Assembly: GCF_003574035.1 (NCBI RefSeq) | Contig: NZ_QWKY01000013.1 | Location: forward strand, 1-60,410 | Length of the DNA stretch: 60,410 nt | DNA from: Meiothermus hypogaeus | GTDB taxonomy: Bacteria; Deinococcota; Deinococci; Deinococcales; Thermaceae | Direction of reading: 5' to 3' | Part shown: positions 18,961 to 27,929 of the stretch, one piece after another | Layout: the number at the start of each line of letters is the position of its first letter | How positions within the stretch are numbered: position 1 is the first letter of the stretch | Made by a program: the position numbers and the translations under genes | The notes under the pieces: model-generated | What the model saw: the letters and a program-made list of their open reading frames with translations, nothing else | Database searches by the model: none | Told to the model about the DNA's origin: nothing

Positions 18961-19329
18961 TCACCTTGCCCTGCGCCGATCTGAAGGCCCGATGAGCAAG
19001 TTGAGCCCAAAGCTGATAACCGAGAGCAGGAGGGCTCCAATCAGCGCGCCGCCAAACCCACGCACATCCAGCGGGGTCAGACTGGCCACAATTATCAAAA
19101 TCACGGCGTTGACGACCAGGGTAAATAAACCCAGGGTCAGAATGTTGAACGGCAGGGTAAGTAGCAGCAGAATGGGTTTGAGCAGGGCGTTGGCCAGGCC
19201 AAAAATCAGCCCAGCTAGCAGATAATCCCCCAGACCACTGCCTCTGGCAAAATAGATGCCACCATAGAGTTGGGTCACGATCCACAAGGTCAGGGTATTG
19301 AGCACCAACCGCAGCAGGAGGTCGCGCAT
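18961..19329 (-). CDS. Phage-holin-IV-like membrane protein (PF04020-type)
   Basis: A 122-residue protein with four hydrophobic helices (~7-24, ~33-60, ~62-85, ~93-116). It has the family features of small 'mycobacterial 4-TM holin' proteins, including LTLPFNILTLGLFTLVVNA after a Lys-Pro pair. Despite the name these are chromosomal membrane proteins of unknown role, and nothing phage-like lies nearby. Confidence 0.8.
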   Translation of the reverse strand: MRDLLLRLVLNTLTLWIVTQLYGGIYFARGSGLGDYLLAGLIFGLANALLKPILLLLTLPFNILTLGLFTLVVNAVILIIVASLTPLDVRGFGGALIGALLLSVISFGLNLLIGPSDRRRAR

Positions 19330-19545
19330 AGCTCAGGGTACACCTCTTTAGGATGTCTGGGTAAGGGCTATGGTTTTCGTGAGGTGGGCTGTACCAAGTG
19401 CCATATGGCGCAGCCGTGGAGCGGCTTTGCCATCGTGCAACCCGCGTCTTCAGCGTGTGCTGTTCTGGAGTTATTACAGAGATGTGACTATCGGCAATGG
19501 ACTATAGACAATCGGCTTCAGACCATTGACCCCCTGACTCTGGCT

Positions 19546-20253
19546 TCATCTTCGTGGGAAGCGAAAGGCCAGCAAAATAAAAAGCACCCCCATTGCAGCG
19601 CTCAGAACGGCCCAGGGAATGCGGTTCTGGATAGCACGCACAGGTGGTAAGACGCCACGTTGATAAGCCTGGATTTGGCTTTGCGAGAGCACATCTACGG
19701 CGGCGGGCGCACCTGCCGGGCCATCGATTGTCCATGTGCCCCCTCCGGGGCGGATCGGACGAAAGTGCCAGGGGGTGAAGGGGTCGTAGAGCCCTACCGC
19801 TACGTAGTAGCCATAGTCCCCTGGAGGCAGATTGGGGGAGAGCTCGAGCCAATCGCCATTCTTAACAACCGGTACGGCCTGCACGGTTCCACCTGGTTGG
19901 TACTCTTCGGCCTTCCAACCGGTGAGCAGGTAGGCCCAGTTCCAACCCTGTCCCGCGGGGGTTTTGAAGCCTGCGCCAGGGAGTTCTTCGTTGCCGCCCG
20001 CCTCGGTGTGAATGTATATCCCGATCGTGGCCAACGAAAAACCATGAGGGGCGTTGCTGGGATTGGGATAGCGGTGGAGCCTGACTCGGAGCACCACCTT
20101 ATCCCCATTGCGAAGGGCTTCAAAGCCGGTCAGGTCGGCAAAACCGGCCTCGGCAAAGAGTGCTGTACGCGGGTAGACATAGCCCAGGCCGTAGTCGTCG
20201 CCAACAGGATCGGAAAAGAGAAGAGGGATCATGGCGGATGGGTTTCCCTGCAA
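19546..20253 (-). CDS. Glucodextranase C-terminal-domain-like protein with C-terminal TM anchor
   Basis: A 235-residue protein dominated by a beta-rich domain starting SDPVGDDYGLGYVYPR, typical of the C-terminal binding module of glucodextranase (DOMON-like). The end has one TM helix (~208-230) followed by FRFPRR. Starts are uncertain: TTG at 20253 or ATG at 20232. Neither gives a signal peptide, although the domain is normally outside the cell, and an in-frame stop lies ~60 nt upstream. It may be 5'-truncated, or may be inserted by its C-terminal helix alone. Confidence 0.6.
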   Translation of the reverse strand: MQGNPSAMIPLLFSDPVGDDYGLGYVYPRTALFAEAGFADLTGFEALRNGDKVVLRVRLHRYPNPSNAPHGFSLATIGIYIHTEAGGNEELPGAGFKTPAGQGWNWAYLLTGWKAEEYQPGGTVQAVPVVKNGDWLELSPNLPPGDYGYYVAVGLYDPFTPWHFRPIRPGGGTWTIDGPAGAPAAVDVLSQSQIQAYQRGVLPPVRAIQNRIPWAVLSAAMGVLFILLAFRFPRR

Positions 20254-20387
20254 TACCCAACTATGCCAGCGATGTAGGTAAATATAGACACCCTGTGAAC
20301 CTCGAGCGGCTCACAAGGTCATACCCTACCTTGTCCTTGACGCTCTATCAAGGGCAGATAGATACGCTTCCCATGCGCTTATCATGA

Positions 20388-21713
20388 CTACCGTAAGGAC
20401 ATCAAGGCCTTGACCAGACGAGTGGGGTCGTGCTGGGCAAAGCCGGGCTCCAAAAAGTCTTCGGCCACAATCTGCGCCCCTAGGCCCTCGAAGCGCTTGG
20501 GGTTGAAGCGTACCGGCGTCTGGCCCTCGGCCCGGTAGCGTTTGAGCAGGTTCTCGGGAATGCGGGCATTGTTAACCAGCACCACATTGGGTTGGCGGCC
20601 CAGGTGTTGCACCACGGCCTGAAAATGGTCGTAGGCATCCATGCCTTCGGTCTCGCCCCGCTCGCTCATGATGTTGACAATGTAAACCAGCCTGGCCGGG
20701 GACTGCTGGATGGCGACCTGGATGCCCCTGGGCAGAAAGCTGGGGATGACGCTGGAGTAAAGGCTGCCCGGCCCCAGCACAATCATATCGGCTTTTCGCA
20801 GGGCATGGACAGCTTCGGGCATGGCCGCTACCCCGATGGGGGCCAGCCCAACCTTGCGGATCCGGCCGGATTTTTCGCGCAGAGCAGTTTCCCCCTGGAC
20901 CCGGGTGCCATCTTCGCGCTCGGCCCAGAGCCGGGCGGTCTCGAAGGTAGCGGGCCAGACCGCTCCGCGGAGTCTTAGCACCTGGTTGGCCTGGCGCATG
21001 GCCTTGGCAAAGTCGTTGTTGAGTTCGGAGAGCGAGACCAGCATCAGGTTGCCGAAGGTGTGGCCCTTAAGTTCATCGCCACGTTGGAAACGGTACTCCA
21101 TCAGTTCGGGTAGCCCTTCGGTGTCGGAAAGGGCCGCCAGACAGTCGACCAGGTCGCCTACCGCCGGCACCCCAAACGAAACCCGCAGTCGGCCGGTAGA
21201 CCCTCCGTCGTCGGTGACAGCAACCACCGCGGTAATGTTGGCGGTTTCCATCTTGAGGCCGCGTAACACCCGTGAAAGCCCCGTTCCACCGCCCAGGGCC
21301 ACGATGCGGGGGCCAGCCTCGAGCTTCCTGCGGATGTAGACCTGCTTGGAGACCGAGCCGGGGTCGGTGATGGCCGAGAGCATGCTGCGGTTCATCCAGC
21401 GCAGACCGGTCAAGAACAGAATCAGGCCACCCAACAGCCACAGCCCACCCGAGATCCATAGTGGGATGGAAAAGTAACCGGCCCAACGCGTAGCCTGCAA
21501 AAACCAGGGCAAGAACGAGGTTTGCCAGGAGAGATGCACCACCCCTGTGAACATGCACAACATCCCCAGGGCGGCCAGCAACGCATACCGTTTGACCCGC
21601 ATGCCCGGCAGTAGCCAGCGCAGGGTACTGAGGAAACGGTCATCAGCAGGATTGATTCGCAGACCCTGGGTAAGCGTACGCAGGTTGGGGCGTTTGGCTT
21701 TGTTCCAGATCAT
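20388..21713 (-). CDS. yvcK: Gluconeogenesis factor YvcK-like (CofD-type fold) with N-terminal membrane anchor
   Basis: A 441-residue protein. Residues 43-60 and 82-103 are TM helices absent from Bacillus YvcK. The soluble domain starts IVALGGGTGLSRVLRGLK (GGGTG 141-145) with AVVAVTDDGGSTGRLR, followed by the GDLVDCLAAL and GHTFGNLM motifs typical of this UDP-sugar-binding, CofD-like family. Relatives act in central carbon control and cell-envelope maintenance. It follows rapZ by 15 nt, as in the yvcJ-yvcK pair of Bacillus; no whiA neighbour is present. Confidence 0.9.
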   Translation of the reverse strand: MIWNKAKRPNLRTLTQGLRINPADDRFLSTLRWLLPGMRVKRYALLAALGMLCMFTGVVHLSWQTSFLPWFLQATRWAGYFSIPLWISGGLWLLGGLILFLTGLRWMNRSMLSAITDPGSVSKQVYIRRKLEAGPRIVALGGGTGLSRVLRGLKMETANITAVVAVTDDGGSTGRLRVSFGVPAVGDLVDCLAALSDTEGLPELMEYRFQRGDELKGHTFGNLMLVSLSELNNDFAKAMRQANQVLRLRGAVWPATFETARLWAEREDGTRVQGETALREKSGRIRKVGLAPIGVAAMPEAVHALRKADMIVLGPGSLYSSVIPSFLPRGIQVAIQQSPARLVYIVNIMSERGETEGMDAYDHFQAVVQHLGRQPNVVLVNNARIPENLLKRYRAEGQTPVRFNPKRFEGLGAQIVAEDFLEPGFAQHDPTRLVKALMSLR

Positions 21714-21728
21714 CCTTGCCAGCCTCGC

Positions 21729-22559
21729 TCAAGCAACCATGGCTTTTTCCAGGTCACGGTGTTCTAGTTCCACTCGAAAACGCCCGGAGAGTTCCTGGGC
21801 CAGCCGTTCGGCGACCGCCACACTGCGGTGCTGGCCCCCTGTACAACCGATGGCCACCGTGTAGGCGGCCCGCCCGCTCTGGCGCGCACCATCCGCCGAA
21901 AGCCCAATGGTAGCAAGCAATGTGCGGTAGAAGGGCTCGTTCTTTTTATCGGCGAAGACATAAGCGGCTACCTCGGGATCGGTACCGGGACGTGATTTCA
22001 GGATGGGGTCGTAGTGCGGGTTGGGCAGGGAGCGCACATCCAGCACCAGGTCGGCGTCCTGCGGGGGGCCCCACTTGAAGCCGAAGGAGAAAATCCGCAG
22101 CAGAAAGCTTTCTTCTTCGCCCAGGGCGGCCTCGAGGGCCTCCTTGAGCTGGCGGGGGGTGCGCTCGGAGGTGTCGATCACCAGGTCGGCCCGGTCGCGC
22201 AGGGGGGCCAGGGCCAGGCGCTCTTCTTCAATTTCGCGCAGCAGGTTGCCCATGCCCAGGGGGTGGAGGCGGCGCGAAAGGTTGTAGCGCTTGAGCAGGA
22301 TGTCCGACTTGGCCTCGAGGTAGATAATAAAGGGCTTAAGCTGGCTCAGTACTGTTTCTACCTCACCCAGCAGGTCGCGGGCCCGGATGTCCAGCACCAC
22401 CACCACCTTGTGGATGCCTCGAGCCTCTACAGTTTTGAGCAGGTCGCCCCAAAGCTGGGGCGGTATATTGTCTACCGAAAAGTAGCCCAGGTCTTCCAGG
22501 GCCATCCGCGCCGAGGTGAGCCCGGCGCCGCTCTGTCCACTTAGCACCACAAACCTCAT
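21729..22559 (-). CDS. rapZ: RapZ/YvcJ-family nucleotide-binding protein with altered P-loop
   Basis: A 276-residue RapZ/YvcJ homologue. The ATG at 22559 with GGAAGGA upstream gives the usual N-terminus MRFVVLSGQSGAG; an in-frame longer start at 22631 is less likely. The Walker A reads GQSGAGLTSA, so the P-loop Lys is Leu (codon CTC). VIDTS near the middle and IGCTGGQHRSVAVAERLA near the C-terminus match the family. In E. coli RapZ is an RNA-binding adaptor for GlmZ/GlmY; in Bacillus YvcJ is a GTP/ATP hydrolase. The loss of Lys suggests reduced hydrolysis here. Upstream partner of yvcK. Confidence 0.9.
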   Translation of the reverse strand: MRFVVLSGQSGAGLTSARMALEDLGYFSVDNIPPQLWGDLLKTVEARGIHKVVVVLDIRARDLLGEVETVLSQLKPFIIYLEAKSDILLKRYNLSRRLHPLGMGNLLREIEEERLALAPLRDRADLVIDTSERTPRQLKEALEAALGEEESFLLRIFSFGFKWGPPQDADLVLDVRSLPNPHYDPILKSRPGTDPEVAAYVFADKKNEPFYRTLLATIGLSADGARQSGRAAYTVAIGCTGGQHRSVAVAERLAQELSGRFRVELEHRDLEKAMVA

Positions 22560-22686
22560 GGACTCATCCTTCCCCACGAGCCTTACGGCCGCCCCAAGTT
22601 CGCACCTAAGGGGTGCCGACCCATCCTCCAAGTATACTTGCGGCTTTTGCGAACGGCGGGTCAGCCCGGCTTGCTGCAGGCCTCGG

Positions 22687-23190
22687 CTACTTGATTTCTA
22701 GCAGCTCCACATCAAAAATCAGAGCCGAGTTGGGGGGAATGTCCGGGCTGGGGCTGCGGTCGCCATAGGCCAGGTTGGCGGGGATAATCAGGCGGCGCTG
22801 ACCGCCAACGCGCATTCCCACAATGCCCGAGTCCCAACCCGGGATTACCTGACCCGCCCCCAGGGTGAACTCGAAGGGGGTGCGGCCCGGCTGGCAGGAG
22901 GTATCGAACTGCTTGCCGTCCACCAGACGCCCGATGTACTGCATCCGCACGGTGTTGGAGGTGATGGCCTGGGGGCCGCTGCCTTCCTTGAGGTCTTCGA
23001 TGCGCAGGGTGGTAATGCCCTCGTTGGAGAGGCCGGTAGCGGCAGGGGGCTGGTTGGTGCATAGGGTGCCGTTGCCCACGCTGGCCTGACCACCGGAGCG
23101 TTGCCCAAACAGCAGATAGGCACCCACACCCAGCAGGGCCAGCACTGCAACGGCAATAAGAATGAGGCTTCGGTTCATACCGCCGCCCAT
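22687..23190 (-). CDS. Membrane-anchored FKBP-type peptidyl-prolyl isomerase
   Basis: A 167-residue protein with an N-terminal hydrophobic helix (~7-28) and an FKBP domain from ~60 to the end. Visible FKBP features are VRMQYIGRLVDGKQFDTS, the GAGQVIPGWDSGIVGMRVGGQRRLIIP core and AYGDR, with IPPNSALIFDVELLEI as last strand. It probably folds proteins on the outer side of the membrane. Start ATG 23190 or 23178. Separate from rapZ by 127 bp. Confidence 0.93.
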   Translation of the reverse strand: MGGGMNRSLILIAVAVLALLGVGAYLLFGQRSGGQASVGNGTLCTNQPPAATGLSNEGITTLRIEDLKEGSGPQAITSNTVRMQYIGRLVDGKQFDTSCQPGRTPFEFTLGAGQVIPGWDSGIVGMRVGGQRRLIIPANLAYGDRSPSPDIPPNSALIFDVELLEIK

Positions 23191-23313
23191 TGTATGGGTT
23201 TTGCATGAAAGCCGTTAGGGGAGTAAACCGGGGATTGGCTCTTTTCAAGCTTCGCTCGAGGTGTCAAAAAGCTCGAAGCAGGTGGGCCTGCGACATGCGA
23301 CTTACGACATATT

Positions 23314-24342
23314 TCAGGCAGGTTGTTTCAGGGCGAGTTGCCCACAGGCGGCTCCCACATCCCGCCCCCGGCTCCAGCGCACCGAGGTAGGGATGCCCTG
23401 CTGCTCCAAGGTAGCCGCAAACTTGAGAATCTGCGCTTTGGGGGTGCCCTGATGGGGGGCGCCCTCCCAGGGGTTCCAGGGAATCAGATTCATGTGGACA
23501 CTGAGGCCTTTGAAGAGCCCGGCCAGCGCACGGGCCTGCCAGTCATGGTCGTTGACGCCCCGCAGCAGGGTGTATTCCAGCGTGACCCGTCGGCCGGTCT
23601 GGGCGTAGTAGTGCCGCACGGCGTCCATAATTTCGGCGATGCGGTAGCGGTGCGCGGTGGGGATGATCTGCTGACGGGTTTCGTCGTCGGGGGCATGGAG
23701 CGATAGGGCCAGGCGCACCCCCAGCCCCGACTCGGCCAGTTTGTAGATACCCCGTGGAATCCCCACGGTGGAAAGGGTAATGCGGCGCGGACTCATGGCC
23801 AGCCCCTGGGGGTGTAGCATCCGCTCGATGGCCGCAAATACGTTCTCTACATTCAGAAGCGGCTCGCCCATGCCCATCAGCACCACGTTGCGAATTTCGC
23901 GGGGGGCGTGGCCCTGGTGGTGGGCGGCAAACAAAATCTGATCCAGTATTTCCGCTGTGGTGAGGTTACGCCCAAAGCCCATCCTGCCGGTTGCGCAGAA
24001 GGTGCAGCCCGCCGGGCAGCCCACCATGCTGGAAATGCAGATGGTTTTGCGGTTCAGGTAAGGCATGTAGACGGCCTCGGTCTTTTGGCCGTCGAGCAGG
24101 GTATAGAGGTACTTCACCGAGCCGTCTTGGCTTGGATAGGGTGCTACATCGGCAAACTCCGAGATGCGGAAGCGCTCGGCCCACTCGCTGCGTAGGGCCC
24201 GGGGTAGGTCGGTCATCTCGTCCCACTGGCGGGCGCCTTTCTCGTAGAGCCAGCCCGCCAGTTGCCGCCGACGGTAGCCCTCCCCTGGGAGCTGCTCAAT
24301 GGGCAGGGAAAGCAGCGAGGTTTGGTCTTGCAAGAGTGCCAT
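23314..24342 (-). CDS. rlmN: Dual-specificity 23S rRNA/tRNA adenine-C2 methyltransferase RlmN
   Basis: A 342-residue radical SAM enzyme that methylates A2503 of 23S rRNA and A37 of some tRNAs. The iron-sulfur cluster motif is CPAGCTFC (C109, C113, C116). The two mechanistic Cys are present: C102, seven residues before the cluster, and C333 in GAACGQL near the C-terminus. GMGEPLLN, the SAM-binding GGEP-like motif, is also present. Single gene, ATG start. Confidence 0.96.
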   Translation of the reverse strand: MALLQDQTSLLSLPIEQLPGEGYRRRQLAGWLYEKGARQWDEMTDLPRALRSEWAERFRISEFADVAPYPSQDGSVKYLYTLLDGQKTEAVYMPYLNRKTICISSMVGCPAGCTFCATGRMGFGRNLTTAEILDQILFAAHHQGHAPREIRNVVLMGMGEPLLNVENVFAAIERMLHPQGLAMSPRRITLSTVGIPRGIYKLAESGLGVRLALSLHAPDDETRQQIIPTAHRYRIAEIMDAVRHYYAQTGRRVTLEYTLLRGVNDHDWQARALAGLFKGLSVHMNLIPWNPWEGAPHQGTPKAQILKFAATLEQQGIPTSVRWSRGRDVGAACGQLALKQPA

Positions 24343-24462
24343 AACGCTTCAGTATAGCGAGCCCCCAGGTCCCGGTCGGGCGCCCGGTTACCTTTGAGCA
24401 TCGAGGCATGGTGGGTGCTTTGAGCTTTTAGCCTGGAACCAGAAGAGCCAGCATTTGCAACC

Positions 24463-24774
24463 CTATCGCCTTTGTTGTTCTTCGATGCGTGCACGCAACT
24501 CGCGGGCGTATTTGGGGTTGCGCCCCCCACCCAGTCCGGCCAGCCCACCAACTACCCAAAAGGCAAAACCTACCGGAAAGGGCTTGACCAGCAGGGCGGC
24601 CAACACCCCACCTATCAACAGGCCCAGGGCCACGCGGCGGCGCCCGGCCAGAAAACCGCGCACGGCCAGAAACATCAGGAGGCCGGGCAGCAGCCATAGT
24701 AGCAGCCGCAGTACCAGCACCGCACCTTCGGTCACAGGGTCAATGGTAGCAGATATCAGGTACCAATGCCCCAC
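24463..24774 (-). CDS. Small hydrophobic membrane protein, unknown
   Basis: At most 103 residues with three hydrophobic segments (~17-38, ~48-64, ~66-82) and a charged C-terminal tail NPKYARELRARIEEQQRR. Its 5' end overlaps the end of the upstream GGDEF-EAL gene by 19 nt if the ATG at 24774 is used; a GTG inside (about 24738) would remove the overlap. Family not recognised; overlap suggests co-translation with the c-di-GMP-type gene. Confidence 0.55.
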   Translation of the reverse strand: MGHWYLISATIDPVTEGAVLVLRLLLWLLPGLLMFLAVRGFLAGRRRVALGLLIGGVLAALLVKPFPVGFAFWVVGGLAGLGGGRNPKYARELRARIEEQQRR

Positions 24775-26750
24775 ACCAGCAGGGCCCCCAGATCCTCGGC
24801 GGGGACGGGCCAGCCCAGGATATGGCCCTGGCCGTAGTCGGCGCCGAGCTCCTTCATGCGGGTGAGCTGGGACTGTTCTTCCAAGCCCTTGGCCACGGCC
24901 TTGGTTCCCACGGCGTGCACCATGTCAATGGCCGCTTTAGCCAGCGGGGCGTTTTCCGAGGCCGATAAGGCCGGGTTGAGCTTGATCCAGTCGAGCGGCA
25001 GGCGTTTGAGCTGGGTGAGCGGGAGGGGGTTGGTGCCAAAGTTGTCGAGGGCGATAGAGACCCCCAGGTGCTTGAGGATCTCGAGGCTGCGGCTGGCGGT
25101 CTCGAGGTCGCTCAGGATGGCCTCCTCGCGCAGTTCGATGATGATGATGTCGGCCGGCAGGCGCTTGGCCGATAACATCTCCTGTAAGACGGTGGGGAAG
25201 TTGGGGTCTACCAGGGTTTCGGAGGAGATGTTCACGCTGAAGCGGGCGTTGACCCCGGAGGGCTTCCAGAGGGCGGCCTGGTCGAGCACCTTGTCGAGGG
25301 CCCAGCGATCCTGGGCGCTCATCAGACCGACCTGCTCGGCCAGGGGCAGAAACTCGCCGGCCTGGTGCAGCCCCTTGGGTTTGGGCCAGCGGGCCAGGGC
25401 CTCCACGGCTACGAGCTCGAGGTCGCTCAGGTTGAAAACCGGCTGGAAGTGCAGGGTCAGGCCGTCTTGCGATAGGGCTTCTTGTAGCTCGGCGGCGCCA
25501 GGGGTCAGGAGGCGAATGCCGCCGCCGGTCTCGAGGGCCTTCTGGCAGGCTTGTTCGGCTTGATTCCACAGCCCCTCCACCGAGGTGGCGTCCTGGGGAA
25601 ACATGGCGATGCCAATGCCCACCTTCAGGCCTGACAGTGCGGCCCGCAGGCGGCCCAGCAAGCGATGGGCCACCCGGCTGGCCCCCGCCGTCCAGCGCAC
25701 CTCGGAAAGCAGCAGGGCAAAACCCTGGTCGCCCAGGTACGCGAGAGAGTCGCTCTGGCGCAGGGTATAGGCAATTTCGCGGGCAGCCTGCTCGGTCTGG
25801 GCCTTGTTCATGCCCTCGATTCGGATGCGCATCAGGGCCAGTGAGCGCCCGTGCCGCTGGGCCAGCGAGAGGGCCTGGGCTAGGTTGAGTTCAAACTCGC
25901 TCTTCTTAACCGCCAGCGACTTGCGCTCGGGGGTCTGGATTTTGAGGTCGTCTTTAAGGGGGCGCAGTATGCGCTCGATGACCTGAGCCATGGCCAGGGC
26001 CAGGGTCTCATCGGCGTTGCTCCATTTGCGGGGCTGGATGCTCTCGATCCACATGACCCCCCGCAGACCACTTTCGCCGTGGAAGACCACCTGCAAGACC
26101 GCGCCCAGACCCCGGCTTACCAGGATGTCACGCAGTTCGGTCATGCGGGCGTCCTGGCGGGCATCGTCGGCGGCGATGAGCAGGTTGCGCTCCAGCACCT
26201 GGAAATATACGGCGTGTCGCTCGGGCAGGAGATCTTCGGGTGGTGAAGCTTCGGGGTACTGCCCGACCAGCCTCAGGGTGCGCTCGTTGCTGTCGCGTAG
26301 CCACAAGCAGATGCCCTTGAAGCCCAGGGAAATCAGAACCTCCCCCAGCTTGGGCAGGGCTTCTTCCACGCTGGTAAAGCGTTGTTGGGTGATTTCCAGG
26401 AGCGAGCGCTGCCAGGTTTCCTTGGGCATGGGGTTGACCGCCACGCCCTGGGATTCCACCAATAGCGACTGTAGCGCTTCGATCAGGGCCAGCTTGGCCC
26501 GTTCGCTCAGATTGTAGCCTTTTTGCCCGATGTGCAGCCGAGGGGCCGCCCAGACCAGGCGGCTGCTCACCCAGGATTCGCCGGTGAGCAGGTTGAGCAA
26601 GAGCTCCTGGGCTTCCTGAGGTTTGAGCACCACGCCCCCGACCCCCCCCAGGCGTACAGCCATGCCCGAAGGCAAATCCTGATGTTCGATCAAGAGCGTG
26701 GCCCCTTCAATCGAGAGCGGCGCAAATAGCTTCCAACTAACCTCGTTCAC
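24756..26750 (-). CDS. GAF - degenerate GGDEF - degenerate EAL protein
   Basis: A 664-residue cytoplasmic signalling protein. Residues 1-95 are an unassigned N-terminal domain, ~110-265 a GAF-like sensor domain, ~280-420 a GGDEF-fold domain in which the active-site loop is GDQGF (340-344), so cyclase activity is unlikely. The EAL domain (425-655) retains E450-A-L, N507, E539, D569 and K590, plus Q641, but the second Asp of DDFGTG is N570 and the Glu of EGVE is K621. That loop is also altered (NFGTNPLPL). It is probably a c-di-GMP or nucleotide sensor rather than a working phosphodiesterase. Confidence 0.88.
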   Translation of the reverse strand: MNEVSWKLFAPLSIEGATLLIEHQDLPSGMAVRLGGVGGVVLKPQEAQELLLNLLTGESWVSSRLVWAAPRLHIGQKGYNLSERAKLALIEALQSLLVESQGVAVNPMPKETWQRSLLEITQQRFTSVEEALPKLGEVLISLGFKGICLWLRDSNERTLRLVGQYPEASPPEDLLPERHAVYFQVLERNLLIAADDARQDARMTELRDILVSRGLGAVLQVVFHGESGLRGVMWIESIQPRKWSNADETLALAMAQVIERILRPLKDDLKIQTPERKSLAVKKSEFELNLAQALSLAQRHGRSLALMRIRIEGMNKAQTEQAAREIAYTLRQSDSLAYLGDQGFALLLSEVRWTAGASRVAHRLLGRLRAALSGLKVGIGIAMFPQDATSVEGLWNQAEQACQKALETGGGIRLLTPGAAELQEALSQDGLTLHFQPVFNLSDLELVAVEALARWPKPKGLHQAGEFLPLAEQVGLMSAQDRWALDKVLDQAALWKPSGVNARFSVNISSETLVDPNFPTVLQEMLSAKRLPADIIIIELREEAILSDLETASRSLEILKHLGVSIALDNFGTNPLPLTQLKRLPLDWIKLNPALSASENAPLAKAAIDMVHAVGTKAVAKGLEEQSQLTRMKELGADYGQGHILGWPVPAEDLGALLVWGIGT

Positions 26751-26886
26751 CGAATGTCCAATCCTTTCATAAGAGGCTCCAAGCCCTATGTGTTTCCAAT
26801 GTACCAGGGGTCGGTATGGAGGGTTGGTTATATGTCACCGGTTGAGCTGTTGACAACAACACTAATTTTACAAAAACTCGACAGAA

Positions 26887-27774
26887 CTACGGCCGGATTA
26901 CCTTCAAGCCCCCCGGAACCATGTGTACGCGGTACTCGGTGGCAGGTTCGATAAGCTCGCCGTCGGAATGGGCGGGGACGGGACGATCGAAGCGGGCCGT
27001 GAACTCGGCGCCCCGGAAGAAGTGCAGCCGGGGGTGGTGCACGTGTCGTCCCAGAATGAGCCGGGGCAGAATCCCCACCACCCCCAGGCGGCTGAACTCG
27101 CCGGCTACCGCCGCCGAAATAAGGCCATCGGTGGGTATGGCGTCGGGCACGATGGGAATACCCCCCCCATAGGTCGAGGCGTTCATCAGGGCTACCAGCA
27201 AGCTGGGGCCCTGATAGACGGTCTGGCCGTTTTGGATGAGCTCGAGGGTCGGTAGCTGCAAATCCTTGAGCACCCCAAAAATCGAGTACAGGTAACGGGG
27301 CATGCCCCGCAGAAAGGTAGGGGCCGAGAGGGCCTTGCGGGCCACCGCTGCATCGAAGCCGATGCCTAAGCTGGCCCCATAGGGCTGGTTGTTGACCAGG
27401 CCCAGGTCTATGGGGTGAATCCCTCCGTGTAGGGCCGTGCGCAGGGCGGCCCCAAGGTCATGCCGGTGCAGGCCCACCATACGGGCGAAGTCGTTGCCGC
27501 TGCCAATCGGGATAACCCCAATCGCCTTGTCCGAGCCGGCGATTCCACGCACCACCTCGTGCACGGTTCCGTCGCCCCCTACCGCAATCACCCGGCTGCC
27601 TGCAGGGGCGCTGCGGGCCACCTCGATGCCGTGTCCTGGGGCCTGGGTTACGATGATTTCTATGTCGGAAGACCGGCCGTGCTGGCGAATGGTGGCCTCG
27701 AGCTGCCGCAACATCTGGCCCACCCGCCCACGCCCTGCCGCCGGGTTGATGACGAAGGTAGTGAAACCGCTCAT
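26887..27774 (-). CDS. Diacylglycerol/lipid kinase family protein
   Basis: A 295-residue YegS/DagK-type lipid kinase. It shows FVINPAAGRGRV at the N-terminus, the nucleotide loop GGDGTVHEVV, and PIGSGNDFARM. The C-terminal half is the usual beta-sandwich with the catalytic region VALMNASTYGGGI...PDAIPTDGLI. Expected to phosphorylate a membrane lipid using ATP. An ATG at 27774 is preferred to a TTG at 27786, although no strong SD is present. Confidence 0.88.
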   Translation of the reverse strand: MSGFTTFVINPAAGRGRVGQMLRQLEATIRQHGRSSDIEIIVTQAPGHGIEVARSAPAGSRVIAVGGDGTVHEVVRGIAGSDKAIGVIPIGSGNDFARMVGLHRHDLGAALRTALHGGIHPIDLGLVNNQPYGASLGIGFDAAVARKALSAPTFLRGMPRYLYSIFGVLKDLQLPTLELIQNGQTVYQGPSLLVALMNASTYGGGIPIVPDAIPTDGLISAAVAGEFSRLGVVGILPRLILGRHVHHPRLHFFRGAEFTARFDRPVPAHSDGELIEPATEYRVHMVPGGLKVIRP

Positions 27775-27929
27775 TATGTTTCGCAAGATTCTAACAGAAA
27801 CCGGCGTTGTACAATACGGTTAACCAGGGTGGTTTCGCTTTCGCTTATCCTTCGGGCTTGGAAAACCGCCTTTTGGGCGCCCTAAGGCAAGCCTCGTGTC
27901 TGAGCGCCCTTACTGCAAAGGAAAGCACG

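Noticed and set aside
18961-19329. Holin-like gene as sign of a prophage
   Set aside because: The PF04020-type family is chromosomal and no phage gene lies nearby.
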